From Actinomortierella ambigua (Eukaryota; Mortierellomycota; Mortierellomycetes; Mortierellales; Mortierellaceae): 47,282 nt of DNA. The stretch lies in assembly GCA_016098155.1 (NCBI GenBank), contig JAAAJB010000033.1, positions 62,979-110,260 on the forward strand, read 5' to 3'. The position numbers were made by a program, and so were the translations under genes. Shown one piece after another: positions 22,169-34,601 of the stretch. Under the pieces are notes generated by a model. The model ran no database searches, was not told where the DNA came from, and worked only from the letters and a program-made list of their open reading frames with translations. How positions within the stretch are numbered: the first letter of the stretch is position 1; every line of letters begins with the position of its first letter.

Positions 22169-22479
22169 CTCTGCAACGTGAAAGAAAAATATTGCCCTCC
22201 TGAAACTTTGTCTACAAAGTCACCTGCCTTGTCATTTTTTTTGTGGAATTTGACTACTACTTTGCAACTTTGCTTTCTCAACCACCCTAACTTCTTGATC
22301 TTAATCGGCACCTCGCTCCACAATACCTTCTCCGTTGCCTTCTCTCTCACCCCACTCATTTTTGACACAAAGTTCCCTGCAGCCAGTGCTGGTGCTGGTT
22401 ACGACTGCGACTGTAACTGCAAGACAAAGGCAATAACAACAACAACAACAATACCAACAGCGTCAACTTGGGCATCATC

Positions 22480-24262
22480 ATGGAGATTTCTCGACGTTTC
22501 AGTTTCCGGAACCCGACAGTCGTTCTCTTTTGCTCATATTTATTTGACTGGCTACTATGCATCGTTTTACTGGCCCTTTTCTTCTTGTTGGATAATGTTA
22601 CGCCTTTCAAGCGCGAGTTTTCAGTCCTGGACAAGTCGATCGTGTACCCAACGAGACCAGACACAGTGAAAGTCTGGCAACTAGGCGTGATTTCCGCCGT
22701 GTTGCCGGCGGTGGTGATTATTGTAGTGGCCATCGGCATTCGAAGAAGCCCTTATGATCTGCATAATGGCATCCTGGGCCTCTTGTTGGCTGTCCTCCTC
22801 ACCACCATGCTCACCCAAGTCATCAAGGTATTATTTTTTTATCCCCCTCTTTCCACATCAAACTTCTCTTATGATCCATCTACTCGCCCCTTTCCGTCCC
22901 TTTCCGTCCCCTGTAACTCCCTCAGTCTGCACGAGAGATGGGCGATGACAAAAAGTGACCCCACACTAGGAGAAACAGATGGTTTTCATAACAACGTAGA
23001 TGAACAGGGCGAACTGCTGTAGCCCAATCAGTCTACCCAAGTCGATGCTATTCCATCTTTTTTTACGGGCCACCTGAGCCTCATATGTCACTCCATCCTC
23101 TCTGTTCCTCTGTTGCTCTCCTCTCGATTTCGTATTGTCTGTTTACCGGGGAAAAGTCTAGTGTCTCTTTGTCGCTCATTATGACGTCCATGATACAACG
23201 CTTACCTTTATTTGGTTTCTAGACTACCGTCGGGGCTCTCCGCCCTGATTTTCTCGATCGATGCCAGCCCCGAGTCAACGGAACCATCCCGACAGCAGAC
23301 CCGATAATGGGGCTGTGGACAATGGCTATTTGTACCAACCCCAACAAGGAAGACTTGGACGAGGGCAGTCGAGCTTTCCCTTCAGGACATGCCTCCAGTA
23401 AGGCAAAAAAGGAAGTACCGGTGGCATCTTGATACAATGAGCGACATGCAAAAATGGAATCTGACACCCCCCTCTCAAATTCGAATAGCGAGTTTTGCAG
23501 GGCTGACTTATCTATCCTTGTGGATGGCTGGCAAGATGCACATCTTCGATCGGCGAGGATACTCACTCAAGGCCGTTCTTGTGCTTGTGCCTCTCCTCGG
23601 TATGCAGAGGATTGATTGCATAGATAACAATGACGTTTATTCCTCGCCCTCCCTAGCTCATTTACCTTGGAACATTTGAGGCGCGAAAAGAAGGATAGCT
23701 GACAATATTGTAATAATGAACGAACGATATCTCCACAATAGGAGCCATCCTTATTGCCATCTCCCGCATCCAAGACTATAGACATACGGCGACGCAGGTC
23801 ACTTGGGGAGGTATCATCGGGATCCTGTGCGCCTTGTTCTCGTACCACCAATACTATCCGTCCTTGACCTCTCGCAACTCTCAGATTCCTTTCCCGCCGC
23901 GCGACTTTTCAAACTGGTTCCAAGATAGAAACCAGGTCCCTGGCGCACATGAAGAGCAGGCACGGGAGGAGCTGGGCTTGTCTCCGCGGTCTACTTCTCA
24001 TACCCCGCATTCTCCTGAGCAGCAACATGCCCAGTCACTGACAGCCACCAGCGCCAATGGGACACTTACTTCCCCGTCGGCCAAGACATCGGACCGCTTT
24101 ATCGAAAATACTCTTGGTATCCAGCCCCGTCATCAATTCATCGACGAGTCCCGGGCACCTTACGCCAATGCTAACGATGACGCGTCTCCGGGCGATGGCT
24201 ATGGCAATAGCTCGACGTCCGACTTTCCTACCAGTGTCACAATCGTCAGAAATGACCGCTGA
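22480..24262 (+). CDS. PAP2-type lipid phosphate phosphatase (phosphatidate to diacylglycerol)
   Basis: Related to yeast Dpp1/Lpp1: a six-helix membrane enzyme that dephosphorylates phosphatidate and related lipid phosphates. Exons 22480-22827, 23223-23397, 23489-23599 and 23742-24262 join in frame to 384 residues. The three catalytic motifs are visible: K116-x6-RP (KTTVGALRP), PSGH at 169-172, and SRIQDYRHTATQ at 219-230. The nucleophile His226 and Arg220 of motif 3 are present, but the usual Asp four residues after that His is Gln230. The N-terminus (PTVVLFCSYLFDWLLCIVLL) and the segments around residues 65-110 are hydrophobic. The C-terminal 120 residues are Ser/Thr/Pro-rich and probably cytosolic. 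Introns are 91-395 nt. It converges with the C1/Pex24-type gene, leaving 107 bp between stops. Confidence 0.9.
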
Positions 24263-24369
24263 ACGCGCACAGCTGTTGTAGAGATGAAAGTGGATATATA
24301 GGTGTTTCTAACAAAAAAAACAATGTAGAGGGAAAAATGTTTTATTTTTTTTTTCATTCTGTCAAGGTT

Positions 24370-26111
24370 TTAATGGTTCTTGTTGGCTAGCTGAGTCCGA
24401 GTCCAAGTGACTACCTCATGAACCACAGGGACCAGCTCTCGGAGGACAATCTTTCCCCAAGGACTATTCGCCAGCATCGTCGACACGCCTCCGACCATAA
24501 ACACATGACGCCAGGGGACGAACCACATGGCAACACTCATGCCCAACCCGGCCACCAAACAGCCCTGGACCAAGGCAATCGCTTGGGTCTCGTCGCTCCA
24601 ATCCAAATGCTTCAGCAGCGGCCGTAGCTTGTCGTGCGCGTCCGAGACATCGCCCATCATGTTCTGGATATGCTGCAAGTTCGACATGTACTGCATCGCC
24701 AACGACTGTCGCTCCTGCTTCTCCTCTTCAGACTCGGACGACGTGGCACTGTCCAGCTCGTCCACTGCATGATCGCGATCATCGTAGTCGTCATCGTTTC
24801 TGTTGTTGTGGTGATGATGTTGGTGGCTGCCGCTGCTTTCCTTGCCCCGGAGACGATTATACTCTTGAACGTCGCCCATCGAGAGTGAACGAGCACCGAT
24901 TCTGCCACCACTACCCTCCTCGGCGGCATTTGTGCCACGCACATGAAGGATCCGCTGCTGCTGCTTTAGGCTCTTTTGCTGGAAGAAATAGATCAGGATT
25001 GTCGCGAGGATGCACTGGGGCAGCAGGAACAGCAGCATCGGGTATATGCCTTGAAATAAAAGGGGGGGGGGGGAAACAATGAAACGAAGGGTCAATAAAT
25101 TCATATTCCCCATTCGAAACAAAGACACTCGAGACAGACCCTTTGGCAACCGGAAACGATGAGTTGACTTTTTAAAAAAAAAAACAGACTTACAGACAAA
25201 ACAGTATAGCACCATGACAAAGGTCGTGTTCCATGGATCCTTCCAGGTAAAGATATCCTCCACGCGATCCTGGAACCAAAACAAGCCCGTTGTCTTGTGG
25301 ACGAACCGCGTAAAGTTGATCGTCGTCGCCTGGATCGTCAATGGTGGATGATCATTCTTGGGCAGGGAGCTCAGATCGGAGGGGAAGGTCATCCGGATCG
25401 CTGCCGAGATGATAGCATCTTCCAGAAACCCCAAGCTCGCCGATGGCTCCTTTTGCTTCCGCTCTTGCTCCCCCTTCTCTCCTGTGGTGGTGGTGGTGGT
25501 CGTACTGTCTTCTGAAGGCAACGGTGCAGATGTGTTGATCGCCAGCGGTGCCGTCGACGACCGGCTGGGGACCGTTTGCAGCGGCTGGGACGACGATATC
25601 ACCGCTGCAGGGATGGACCCTTCGGTCGAGGCACCTGTGCGGCGGCTCTTTTTCTTCTTGTTGTCATCCTGTCCTGGGATGTACATGGACCGAATACAGT
25701 TGTTGTAGACCAGCTTGGCGCATTTGTGGTGACAGTTGAACCCGCATCCTAGCACGAAAAAAGAGAAGGGGGGGGAAGAGGGTCAGGGCGTTGAAGGTTT
25801 CATAAACAAGACCTCACTTTCTTCTGTTGTCTTTTGTCAGCCGAGAGAAGCTACCTTCGCAAGTCATGCCTTGGTGTGCAACTCCCCATAGCAACTAAAC
25901 GCGAGAGAAGGATGAACAAAGTGTCAAGCTGAGGTCATTGCACTCATTGCATTCCGCGTACCATTTCCTTGGTGCTCGTTCCGTCGCGCACCCTCATTCT
26001 TTTAATGTCCGAGAATGTCTGTCTGAACGACTCTTTTACCTTGGTGCAGTAGTCGCAGTATGTGAGCTTGGTGAATGTCTTCTCCACAAACTGATGAGAG
26101 GACGATGCCAT
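24370..26111 (-). CDS. C1-domain protein with Pex24/Pex30-type membrane region
   Basis: Exons 26040-26111, 25855-25894, 25194-25748 and 24370-25049 join in frame to 448 residues. The first three exons assemble a complete C1 zinc-finger motif: H6-x12-C19-x2-C22-x13-C36-x2-C39-x4-H44-x2-C47-x7-C55. This is the diacylglycerol/phorbol-ester type fold (HQFVEKTF, then LTYCDYC, then GFNCHHKC). After a Ser/Thr-rich linker comes FTRFVHKTTGLFWFQDRVED, then WKDPWNTTFVMVLYCFVC and IYPMLLFLLPQCILATILIY. That amphipathic segment followed by a hairpin-like membrane pair resembles the Pex24p/Pex30 (reticulon-like ER/peroxisome) domain. A second hydrophobic stretch follows a His/Asp/Glu-rich loop (VQGCLVAGLGMSVAMWFVPW). 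C1 is certain by pattern. The Pex24-type call is probable. A plant/animal MCTP-like C-terminal region is the alternative. Confidence 0.8.
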
Positions 26112-26466
26112 TATTCCTATAGCTGCTAGACTCTGGGAGTGGTTACGTGGATGTGAATGTGAATGTGGAAGAAGAAGCGATTGAAAGTCGAGGCAGCAAG
26201 GAGAGGGAAGAAGAACAATGTGCGCCAACAAGGGCTCCCTTTCTCGTTCCTTCCCCCACTTGAGAAAGAAGATTCTCACGTGCGAACCGATGCACTGTAC
26301 CTGTGCGCCAAATTGCACGATGCACGAGTTTCACAGGGACCAAAACAACTTACAGATAAACACTCTTACACGAGGAAGAACATCACTGAAAGAAGAAGAA
26401 AGAAAACGCTTTTTTTTTTGTGGTGGTTATAATATATAATAATTCTCTTTTCATAACAAAAACTCT
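26112..26466. other. Promoter region of the C1/Pex24-type gene and SEC7 3' flank
   Basis: It lies between the SEC7 stop (26467) and the start of the next leftward gene (26111). It contains a GAATGT direct repeat (26151-26166) and a poly-T. No gene seen. Confidence 0.5.
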
Positions 26467-29400
26467 CTACTCCAAAACGAGCAGCTCGCCCACACGGCCC
26501 ATAAACTCCTGCAGTGCGACACGGACGTCTGTGCGCTCGACGCCTATCAATCGGATAGCCAACCGGAAATAGTCTGGCAACTCTCGTCGCAGCCCTTGGT
26601 ACTTGCGCCGGTCGGCCTCCATCTGAGCCGCCACTGCCTTGGCTCGAGACGACGACCCACCTCCTTCCTGCTGTTGTTGGCTCGCAGTCGATGGCGAGCT
26701 TGTCCTGCTCAGCGAGATCGTGGTCGTCATGATACGACCCCCTGGTGATTCAGCTCCATTGGCAGAAGGCGACGACGTCGACGACGACAATGAAGGCACC
26801 ACGGCCGCATTGGGCCACCAGATGGGCGTCCGCTGCAGCTCCCTCAGGACCATAATCGTCAGCTGGCTTTGGTTGACAATCACATCCTTGGGATACTTGT
26901 TGGGTTCACTCAGCATGCCCAGGTACCTTGCCACGATCAGCTTCGACTCCTGGACCAGAGGCTCCAACACGGCCTGAATCTCATCCTCGGCATCGTACCC
27001 CTCACCATCGCCAAACTGTCGATAAAAGTCAAACAGCACCGACACATACGTCGTCAACGCCAGGTTCTCTTGCTTAAACATGTTGGGCATCTGTTGGATC
27101 TGGCCCGACTTGAACAGGTAGTGCCGCAGCTCAAAGTTGTCGTTAAACGCCCGCACAAACCGGTACGACTTGCGCAGACACTCTAACCATCGGTGCCGCA
27201 GGTTCGTCGGCATACTGTGTAGGAACCGCGGCTTTGGTGCTGGCACCTGGTGCAGATGGCTATTGTTGTTGTTGTTGGCAGACGCCGCGCCCTCCGCTGT
27301 GCTGGCCCCCGAGAATGAAGACGATCGTGACAGGTTTTCTCGTCCTCCGCTCTGTACGCCATTTCCATCTTGTTGCTGAGGGTTGAACGTCGAAGGAGCA
27401 GGTGGCGGTGCTGCCACATGATGACCCGTATACGGCGCCGACGACGACGGCCACAACGACAAATCGACCAGAGTCATGTCCTTGACAAACGTGATGGCCA
27501 CCAGGTGGATGGCACATTTGGTCACTGTCTCTTGAAAGTCAAACTTGGGCACAGGAGGGATCGCTGGGGCTAGACCTGTCACGGGGTCGACTGGCGAAGG
27601 AGCCACCGAGCCATCTTGGCTAGGGAGACGTGTATCCAAGACCATGACCTCATGTGGTGTCGTAATGTCAAAGATTCGTTCCAGAGTCTCCGTCACCAGC
27701 TCCCACCGCTCCTCGTCAAACTTGATGCCATTGCGGATCACAAGTTGGTGCAGGCACTTGATGCCCATCTGTCCCAAGTTTTCAGACTTTTTGCTCACCA
27801 ACAAAGTGATCAACTCGAGCAGACCCCGCAAAAAGTCGGTCTGCGCATAAAACACCTGGTGGTACTGCCGCGAATACAAGTTGATCATATGGCGCAGAGC
27901 ATGGATCCAGATCGTCGTTGTCAGATCCCGTCGCTTGTAGTCTGGGTCCTTGAGATCCTCAAAGATCGGCATCAGCACTACCCGGTAGATCTTGGACCAG
28001 TACTGCGACTCGAAAATCTCCCCCGAGCCATGCAAAATGTCAAAAAGCGTATCCAGCGCCCGCGACCGCATCTTGGGGAGGTCCGAGTCAATCACAACCC
28101 GCGACAAGCCATACACGATCGGGAACCACTTGAGGAAGAAGATGTCCTCTTCTTCCTCCGATGTTGCTCCAGGCGCCGACATGGACAGGCGCTTGGCCAT
28201 GACATCCGTCGTCGTGGCCGCCGATGACTCGGTCGGGCTGCTCGTCGACTGCTGTGCCGCAGCGCTGTTCTCGCGCGCCTCCAGCAACAAGTCCCGGGCA
28301 CACTGTTTCAGGAGTGTCATGGCCCTGTTCACAATGTCTTCGTCGTAGTTGAAGCAAAACTCGACCAGGCAGCTGATATAATCGACAAAGCTGGCCTCGA
28401 TCACATCAAAGCCAGTCTTTTTAGCTTTGTCGTCGTAAATCCTCTGCACAATGTTGAGCGACTTCTCCACCAAGAAGCCGTTGCTCTCCGTCGCCGTGCG
28501 CCCAAAGACACCAAACATGGGCTTCCATCCCGATCGAATGTTGCTCGCGCGCGCCAAGATCATCTGGTCCAGAGACGCAATGATCAGCTCGTGGATCGCC
28601 ATCGACGGGTTGTTCTTGTAGATGTGCTCAAACGGCCGCAGAAGCTCGTTCTGGGTGTTGAAGTGCGCCAACTCATCCCGCGCCAAAAACTTCATCGCCA
28701 GCTGGCGCAGCGAATCGATCGCAAACGTCGACACCGTCGCGTTCGAGTGACAGCCAACTGCATTAAAGTACGACTGCAGAATCTTCCAAATCTGGGTCCA
28801 CTCGAAACGAATACGCACCATGTTGTAGTCGGCTATTGCAGAGGGATAAATAGGAACACAAAATACAGAAAAAAAAAGTTAGCATCTGAAAATGTAAAAA
28901 ACATACCGCTCGCCATGTTTTGACCCCTCCCCCTTAAACTTACCAATCTCTACAATTCGCTGAAGCATATACATTCTAGGCGCGTTGCGAGCCTCCACCT
29001 CCTCGAGTGAGACGGCACAGATCGATTTGAAAAGATGGACAATGGCGCCTCCACTGAGCGATGTGCTGTTCACAAAGATCTTGTCAATGGCAATGATAGT
29101 GTCCTGGGACTGGAACTCGTTCATCATGGCCGAGAACGAGGCCTTGCGTCGCGACGTGTGCTGAGCCTGTGGTGGAATGTTGCCGCCGTTCGGTCCCGAG
29201 GCGCCGCTGCCGCTGTGTTGATAATCCACGCCATTGAACCCTTCTGTTGAGACACGACCTCCCTGGGGGATCAACTGCAGCTGCTCCATGGCACTGATCG
29301 TCTTGAGCACCAAATTCCAGTTGCTCTCGAGATGCTCGCCCATCGTGTTGGCGACCTTGAGCAATGTCCGGATCGCCTGCACGTTCTTTGGCTGCATCTC

Positions 29401-32400
29401 GCTCACGTGGTTCATGCCAGTCAGCTTGGCGAGCGACGAGATGAACGCATCGCGCTCCACCTCCATATGGAAGATGGATGCGATCCGAATGGCGCTCATC
29501 AACCCTTGCAACGACAGCGTGATCGCCTCTGCGTTGATCGCCGTAAACTCGCGCACCTTGGGCTCGCCCTTGTTGGTAAACAGCGCCGGATCGACCGCCT
29601 CCTCAAACGCGAGACTCAGCGTCGCCATCGCTGGCCAGCAGGCGACGGCAAACATCGGCTTGACATGCTCCGCATGAGTCGCGTTCCGCCATGCGGCCGC
29701 AGATCGAGACCGGCCATCGTTGCCCGCCAGGAGCGCACGTGCGTTCTTCTGCATCTGTGTAATGGCGATATCATGCAGCTCCTGGCGCTGCTTGGTGTTG
29801 GCGGTGGTGTTGACACCGGTCTTGGTTGCTTCCTTGGCCTGCTCCTCCTCGAGTACAATCTCGGTTATCGAAATGTCTCTAAAGATGTCTGCCAAATAAT
29901 CGTCTGGCAGATCGTCATTGTTGTTGATGCCGCGGTTGTTCTTGATAAAGTCGTTGACGTCCATGCGCTTCTTGACTTGCGTCGAGTGCTGGTCCGTGTT
30001 GAGCATGATGACCGAAAAGGCAAGGGTATAGGCAGTGTCGGCATTGGCAAACACCTTGGGATTGCCTTCGCAATACCGGTCTGCAAACTTCTCCATCAAT
30101 CGATCAATCTTTTGCGCCTCGCCAGGAAGTCGGAACGTCTGCAGGAACATGCGCAGTGCATCCACAAAGCCTTTGCCCGAGAAATCGAGAAGATCCACAA
30201 ACGCATGCATCACCCGGATCGCCTTCTCTTCGCCCTCTCCAATGTATTCACCAATCGACTTCTTGCTGAGTCCAGGTGTCATCATCAGAAGAGTCGCAAT
30301 CGCCGGTACGTCGTCCACAACAAACCCTTGCTTGATCATAAAGTCGACACCCTTATTAGGCTTGCTGTTGAACAACTGAATTCCCTTCAGGAACAACTGC
30401 TTCCTGGTCATGATCTCCTCAAACTCGGCAGGATGATCGTCGCCCATCGATTCACTCGACCCGGCAGTGTTGACCGATATGGAAGACAAGCTGGGACTCA
30501 TCGAGCGATGCGTGCGCATGGACATGGCCAACAGCGGGTTCTTGGACACAATGACCGGTTGGATCACCTTGCTGTACTGTGATGACGCATGTGTCGATCG
30601 AGGCGAAAGAGGCGATCCACTCTCACTGTCCTGGGTGACGTTGGTCGTGGCGCTGGCCATAGTCGTTGCTGCGTCCAGTGATCCATTGGCAGCCCCCGTA
30701 GCGGTAACAGCTGGTGATTGATCCATAGACGCCTCTTTTTTGTGACCATTAGTGGCAAGAGCCGTTGTCGATGCTCCCAAAGCAGCCGCCGTTGCAGCTG
30801 CCACAGCTTCCTGAACGCCCATACTTGGGCCAATGTCCTTGGACCACTCTACAAGCGAGTCCAAGACAGATACCATGCACCGCAGGCCCTGGAGGGCCAG
30901 GCGACGATCCTGGATGAGAGCCCATGCGTCCTTCTCGTTCAGTAAGAGTTGCTTGCCCATCATATTGCCGACGGTCATGGCTGCGTTCACCTTGCCGCGT
31001 CCCTGAGCAATCCTGGAAAGCGAGTTGACAATGTGTTCAAAGACAGAGGCCATCGAAAAGTCGCAATCAAAGTTGAGGTAAATGTCGACCAGTGATTGAG
31101 GGTTGGAGCAGATCTTATGCAGGCCCTGAAGAACCATTTCCTTTTGGCGAGTGGTGGCATTGGGCATATCTAAAAACTTGAGGTAAAACTCGTTGAACAA
31201 CACCTCGACCTCGCCCTTGAGCTGGGCCCGGTAGAAGCGAAGCACCATCAGGAAGAGCGACAGCGAAAATTCAAACAGCGTCTCGTTGGCCGAGGCACCG
31301 TTCTGGGACAGGGAAACGCACAAATACTGGCGTGCAGCACTGACATAGAGGTCATCCGACTGGAAGATCGGCCCAGAGTTGTTCATCATGGAAAGGAGCA
31401 GCTCGAGCACCAGTGCGCGTCCGCGGATCGACAGCTCCTCCTGCAGTGGAAGCTCTGTCCGCATCGAGAGTTTGCAGAGAAGGCGGAAGGTAAGGTAGGT
31501 ATCCTGGCGCGAAACGCGGCAGGCAATGATGGCCTTCTCCATGGGTGTCAGCTCGCGCTGCGGGGCTACAGCCGGTGCAGCCTCCGTCACTGTGACATCT
31601 GGGACCGGTGCCTTCTGTACCTGTGCATCATCCTGCCCGCTTGTTTTGCCATCCACAGTCGGTGATGTTGGGCGTTGAGTTTGCTCTGGCTCCTTTGGCT
31701 CTTGATCCGCCGTCGATTGGTCCTGATCCGACTCGTGCAACTGTTCAGTCGTCTGTGACCCCTTCTCCGCCTCTTCTTCTTGTTCGGCCGTCTGCAACTC
31801 CTGCTCAGATGTCTGTGCGAGCGTCTGCTCCTCTGCAGGCTCGTGCGCTGAGGCATCTTCGGCCGACGTTGATGATGTGTCCTGAACCACAGTGACAGTG
31901 GGTGTGGGGGTTCCATTATGTTTCTGGCGCTCTTCTTCGTCTGATGATGATGATGATGATGCAAGCCCATCCGATGCAACTGCGACGCCATTCTGGCCCA
32001 GGGTATGCTCAATATCCTTCAGGACATGATGGTCGTGCTCCATGGTTGAAATGGTCTGGTTGACCATTTGAGTGAGTCCAGCTTTGGCCGTAGCCTGCAA
32101 GATAGGCGACTTTGCCCAACAGTAAATGTTGCTGCAGGTCTGAATGATCTTGAGTAGTGATGCATGGTGAACCTCACATGTTGATGATGTGACAAGTGTG
32201 AGAAGAATCTAAATGTATACCAACAAACGGACAGAGACGTTGGATGTCAAGCAATCATATCTAATCTCCCACATTGACACCTACACACACAACAGAGACA
32301 ATTTCATAAGGAATATTCCGCCACGTCACAGACTTGTCTGTTGATTGTCTAAGATACAACAGCCCAAACACCGGGTAGTCCAAGAAAACAATACCTTGAT

Positions 32401-33135
32401 CACTTGGAGAGACACATTATCGTCAGTGGCCGGTCCACGATAAGTCATACAAATGGTGTGCACAATCTCATCCATGAGCCTTGGTGGTGAAGGGTAGTTG
32501 TAAGGACCGACAGTGTTGGCGCCAGGGACGTTGGGTACGAGGTGATCAGAGGGATCAGAGCAGTCGATGTGAGAAAGGTCGTTGACTTCGCTAAAGTGGG
32601 CAAACTTGGGGCCTTTTCCTGCCGGTTTTGCTGGCGTAGGGGGCAATACCAGGGGAGCATCGCCTGTGAGTTTGCCGTGGGCAAGCAGTTTGTGGAGAGC
32701 ATCAAGAGCCAACACCTTGACTTTACTAGAGACGGTGGTGCCACAAGCAATCTTGAAAACGTGCCAGTATTCCTCTGCTTCAAACGCATCGGCGCCGCCC
32801 ATTGAGAGCGACCCTCTGTTTTGGAGGGTGATGGACGATGCTGACGACTGCAGGCTAGGCGCGGTATTAGACTTGGGAGGGGTAGGTGTGCCGGCAGGCG
32901 AAGTGGAGGAGGTGGTGGTGCCAGGTTCAGGCGTGTGCGAAGCAGACGACCGGCCATCGTCAATGCTGGTCGCTGGCGTGGAAGCAGCCGATGTGGACGG
33001 TACAGCGTTAGCCTGGGCGAGTCGGAGTGCCTGAAGACGCTCTAGAGCGCCCTGGGCCGCCTCGACGAGCTCGCGCTCTTTTCGAGGATTGGCCTCTGCC
33101 AAGAGGCGTTGCAGGGACAACTCCAGACTCGACAT
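26467..33135 (-). CDS. SEC7: Sec7/BIG-type Arf guanine-nucleotide exchange factor
   Basis: It activates Arf GTPases at the trans-Golgi network for vesicle formation. Three exons, 32395-33135, 28944-32208 and 26467-28832, join in frame to 2123 residues, close to yeast Sec7 (about 2009) and human BIG1/2. The order of regions fits the large Arf-GEFs. An N-terminal DCB-like region contains EYWHVFKIACGTTVSSKVKV. A long acidic/Gln/Ser linker follows. The HUS region carries the HUS box NFDCD (in SLVDIYLNFDCDFS). The Sec7 catalytic domain spans about 846-1030, with FLQTFRLPGEAQKIDRLMEK. Its glutamic finger is Glu944, and NTDQHSTQVKKRM follows. Long HDS-type helical repeats occupy the rest, interrupted by low-complexity Ser/Gln inserts. 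Introns are 111 and 186 nt, both GT-AG. It is divergent from GDE1. Confidence 0.95.
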
Positions 33136-34601
33136 GAATGCGAGTGCTTAAACCTGAGGTGCTTGCGAACGAGAGCAGATGAATGCAGGCCTAGATGCAC
33201 TCTGTGATGTGCGAATGAAAGATGTGCAAGGACGAGTCAGTCAGCACGGATGGTCGCATGTTCATTAAACTTGAGCTGAGCAACGTGTCCACATTTGCCA
33301 CGGAGTGGATGGCGGGGAAGAGTGCAGGAGAGAAGAGAGAGGGGGGGGGAGTCGCGTTGCACAGTGCATCCAACGGGCAACTCAATGTCGACTGACTGAC
33401 CAGGTGGGAAAAGCAGAAGAGAGGTGGAGAAGTGAGAGAGAGCGAGAGCGACGATACGTTTGTGTATGTAGTGAATAGAAGGGCGGGCTGAAGTAGCTGG
33501 AGAAAGGGAGGGAGGGGAGAAGAGGGAGTACAGTACCAGAAATGTACAGCCAACAGAGACAGAGATGAAAGACAGAGGATGCCGGACAAGATGGAATGAA
33601 TGATAGGGCTCATCTCTTTTTCCTGTGGCAGCAGAAAGGAGTGGACAGGGGGGAATGTGACAGGTCGCAAATGCTGCGCATAAGGGCGGATTGAACGGTT
33701 CACCCACAAGTCTGGTCTGGTCTGGCCGGGTCTGATCACCGCCGATCAAAAACCGCTGAAAGGGGCTACAAGGGGTGATTATCAGGGTGAGAAAGGGTAT
33801 AGAGATTCGCCTCTCAACCCCCATCACTCCCACCCCCCTTCTTTGAGTTGGTTCTTTTTTCCTCGTGTGAACAAGTGGACTGTGCAGCTCCTTGGTCCAG
33901 AAATAAAGTAAGCCAAGACGGATGATGCCCTCGACTACCAGGACCTGGGGAGCCCAAACGTGTAAGTAAACTCGAAACTGATCACCATAGAAGCGCACCT
34001 CCTTTTTTTTTCAGATCTGTGCCTTTGCAGCTCTTTACCGCTCCGCTTGTTGAGGCAGCCCTTCGCTCTGAGAATTGACTTTTTTTTTCGTCATTACCGT
34101 GCGTGGCTATGGACGCAAACAATAGGGTTTCAATCAGGTGGACAGCAGACTGGGAATTGGGCATTCTTGCTGGAACAGATCCTTTGTCTTCTCTCTTGCT
34201 CTTCTTCTTGTTCTTGTTCCTCCTCGTCCTCCTGAACCGCCCGTTACATTCACCTCCTATCCTTCCTCGACCTCGTATTGTGCATTGTGAAAGTTCCTTT
34301 ACCTTCCTCTTCTTCTTTTTTCCCGCTCCCCTCTTTGTCTCCGCCCTGCCTTATTCCCACGAAGACGTGTGCTCGTTTCCCTTTTCAGCTGACTGACTGG
34401 CTGCTGGACTGACACTCCGACCCAGCAAACAACAATTAAACATTCTTTGAATCTTTTGAACGCTATTTTCACGCGGTCTACAAGTGTCGTCTCTCCTGCC
34501 GGTCGTCCTTCTCTCTTTTTTCTTTTTCCGTTTCTTTCTTCCTTTTTGTCACCACAATCCCTCCTTTCGTCTCTATCCTCCCACTCTTCCTCCCACACCT
34601 A
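33136..34601. other. Divergent promoter region between SEC7 and GDE1
   Basis: This 1.47-kb interval separates two divergent starts. It contains GA-rich and CT-rich stretches, GTCTG repeats at 33710-33735 and a poly-T at 34080-34088. A 253-codon minus-strand frame (33237-33998) is an effect of the purine/pyrimidine bias. It lacks a domain and would sit in the SEC7 leader. No gene seen. Confidence 0.5.

Noticed and set aside
22012..22368. 118-codon minus-strand frame in the small gene's 3' flank
   Set aside because: It is antisense to a probable 3' UTR with AATAAA, and has no domain and no promoter signal.
33237..33998. 253-codon minus-strand frame upstream of SEC7
   Set aside because: It sits in the promoter/leader of SEC7, reflects GA/CT bias and has no domain character.
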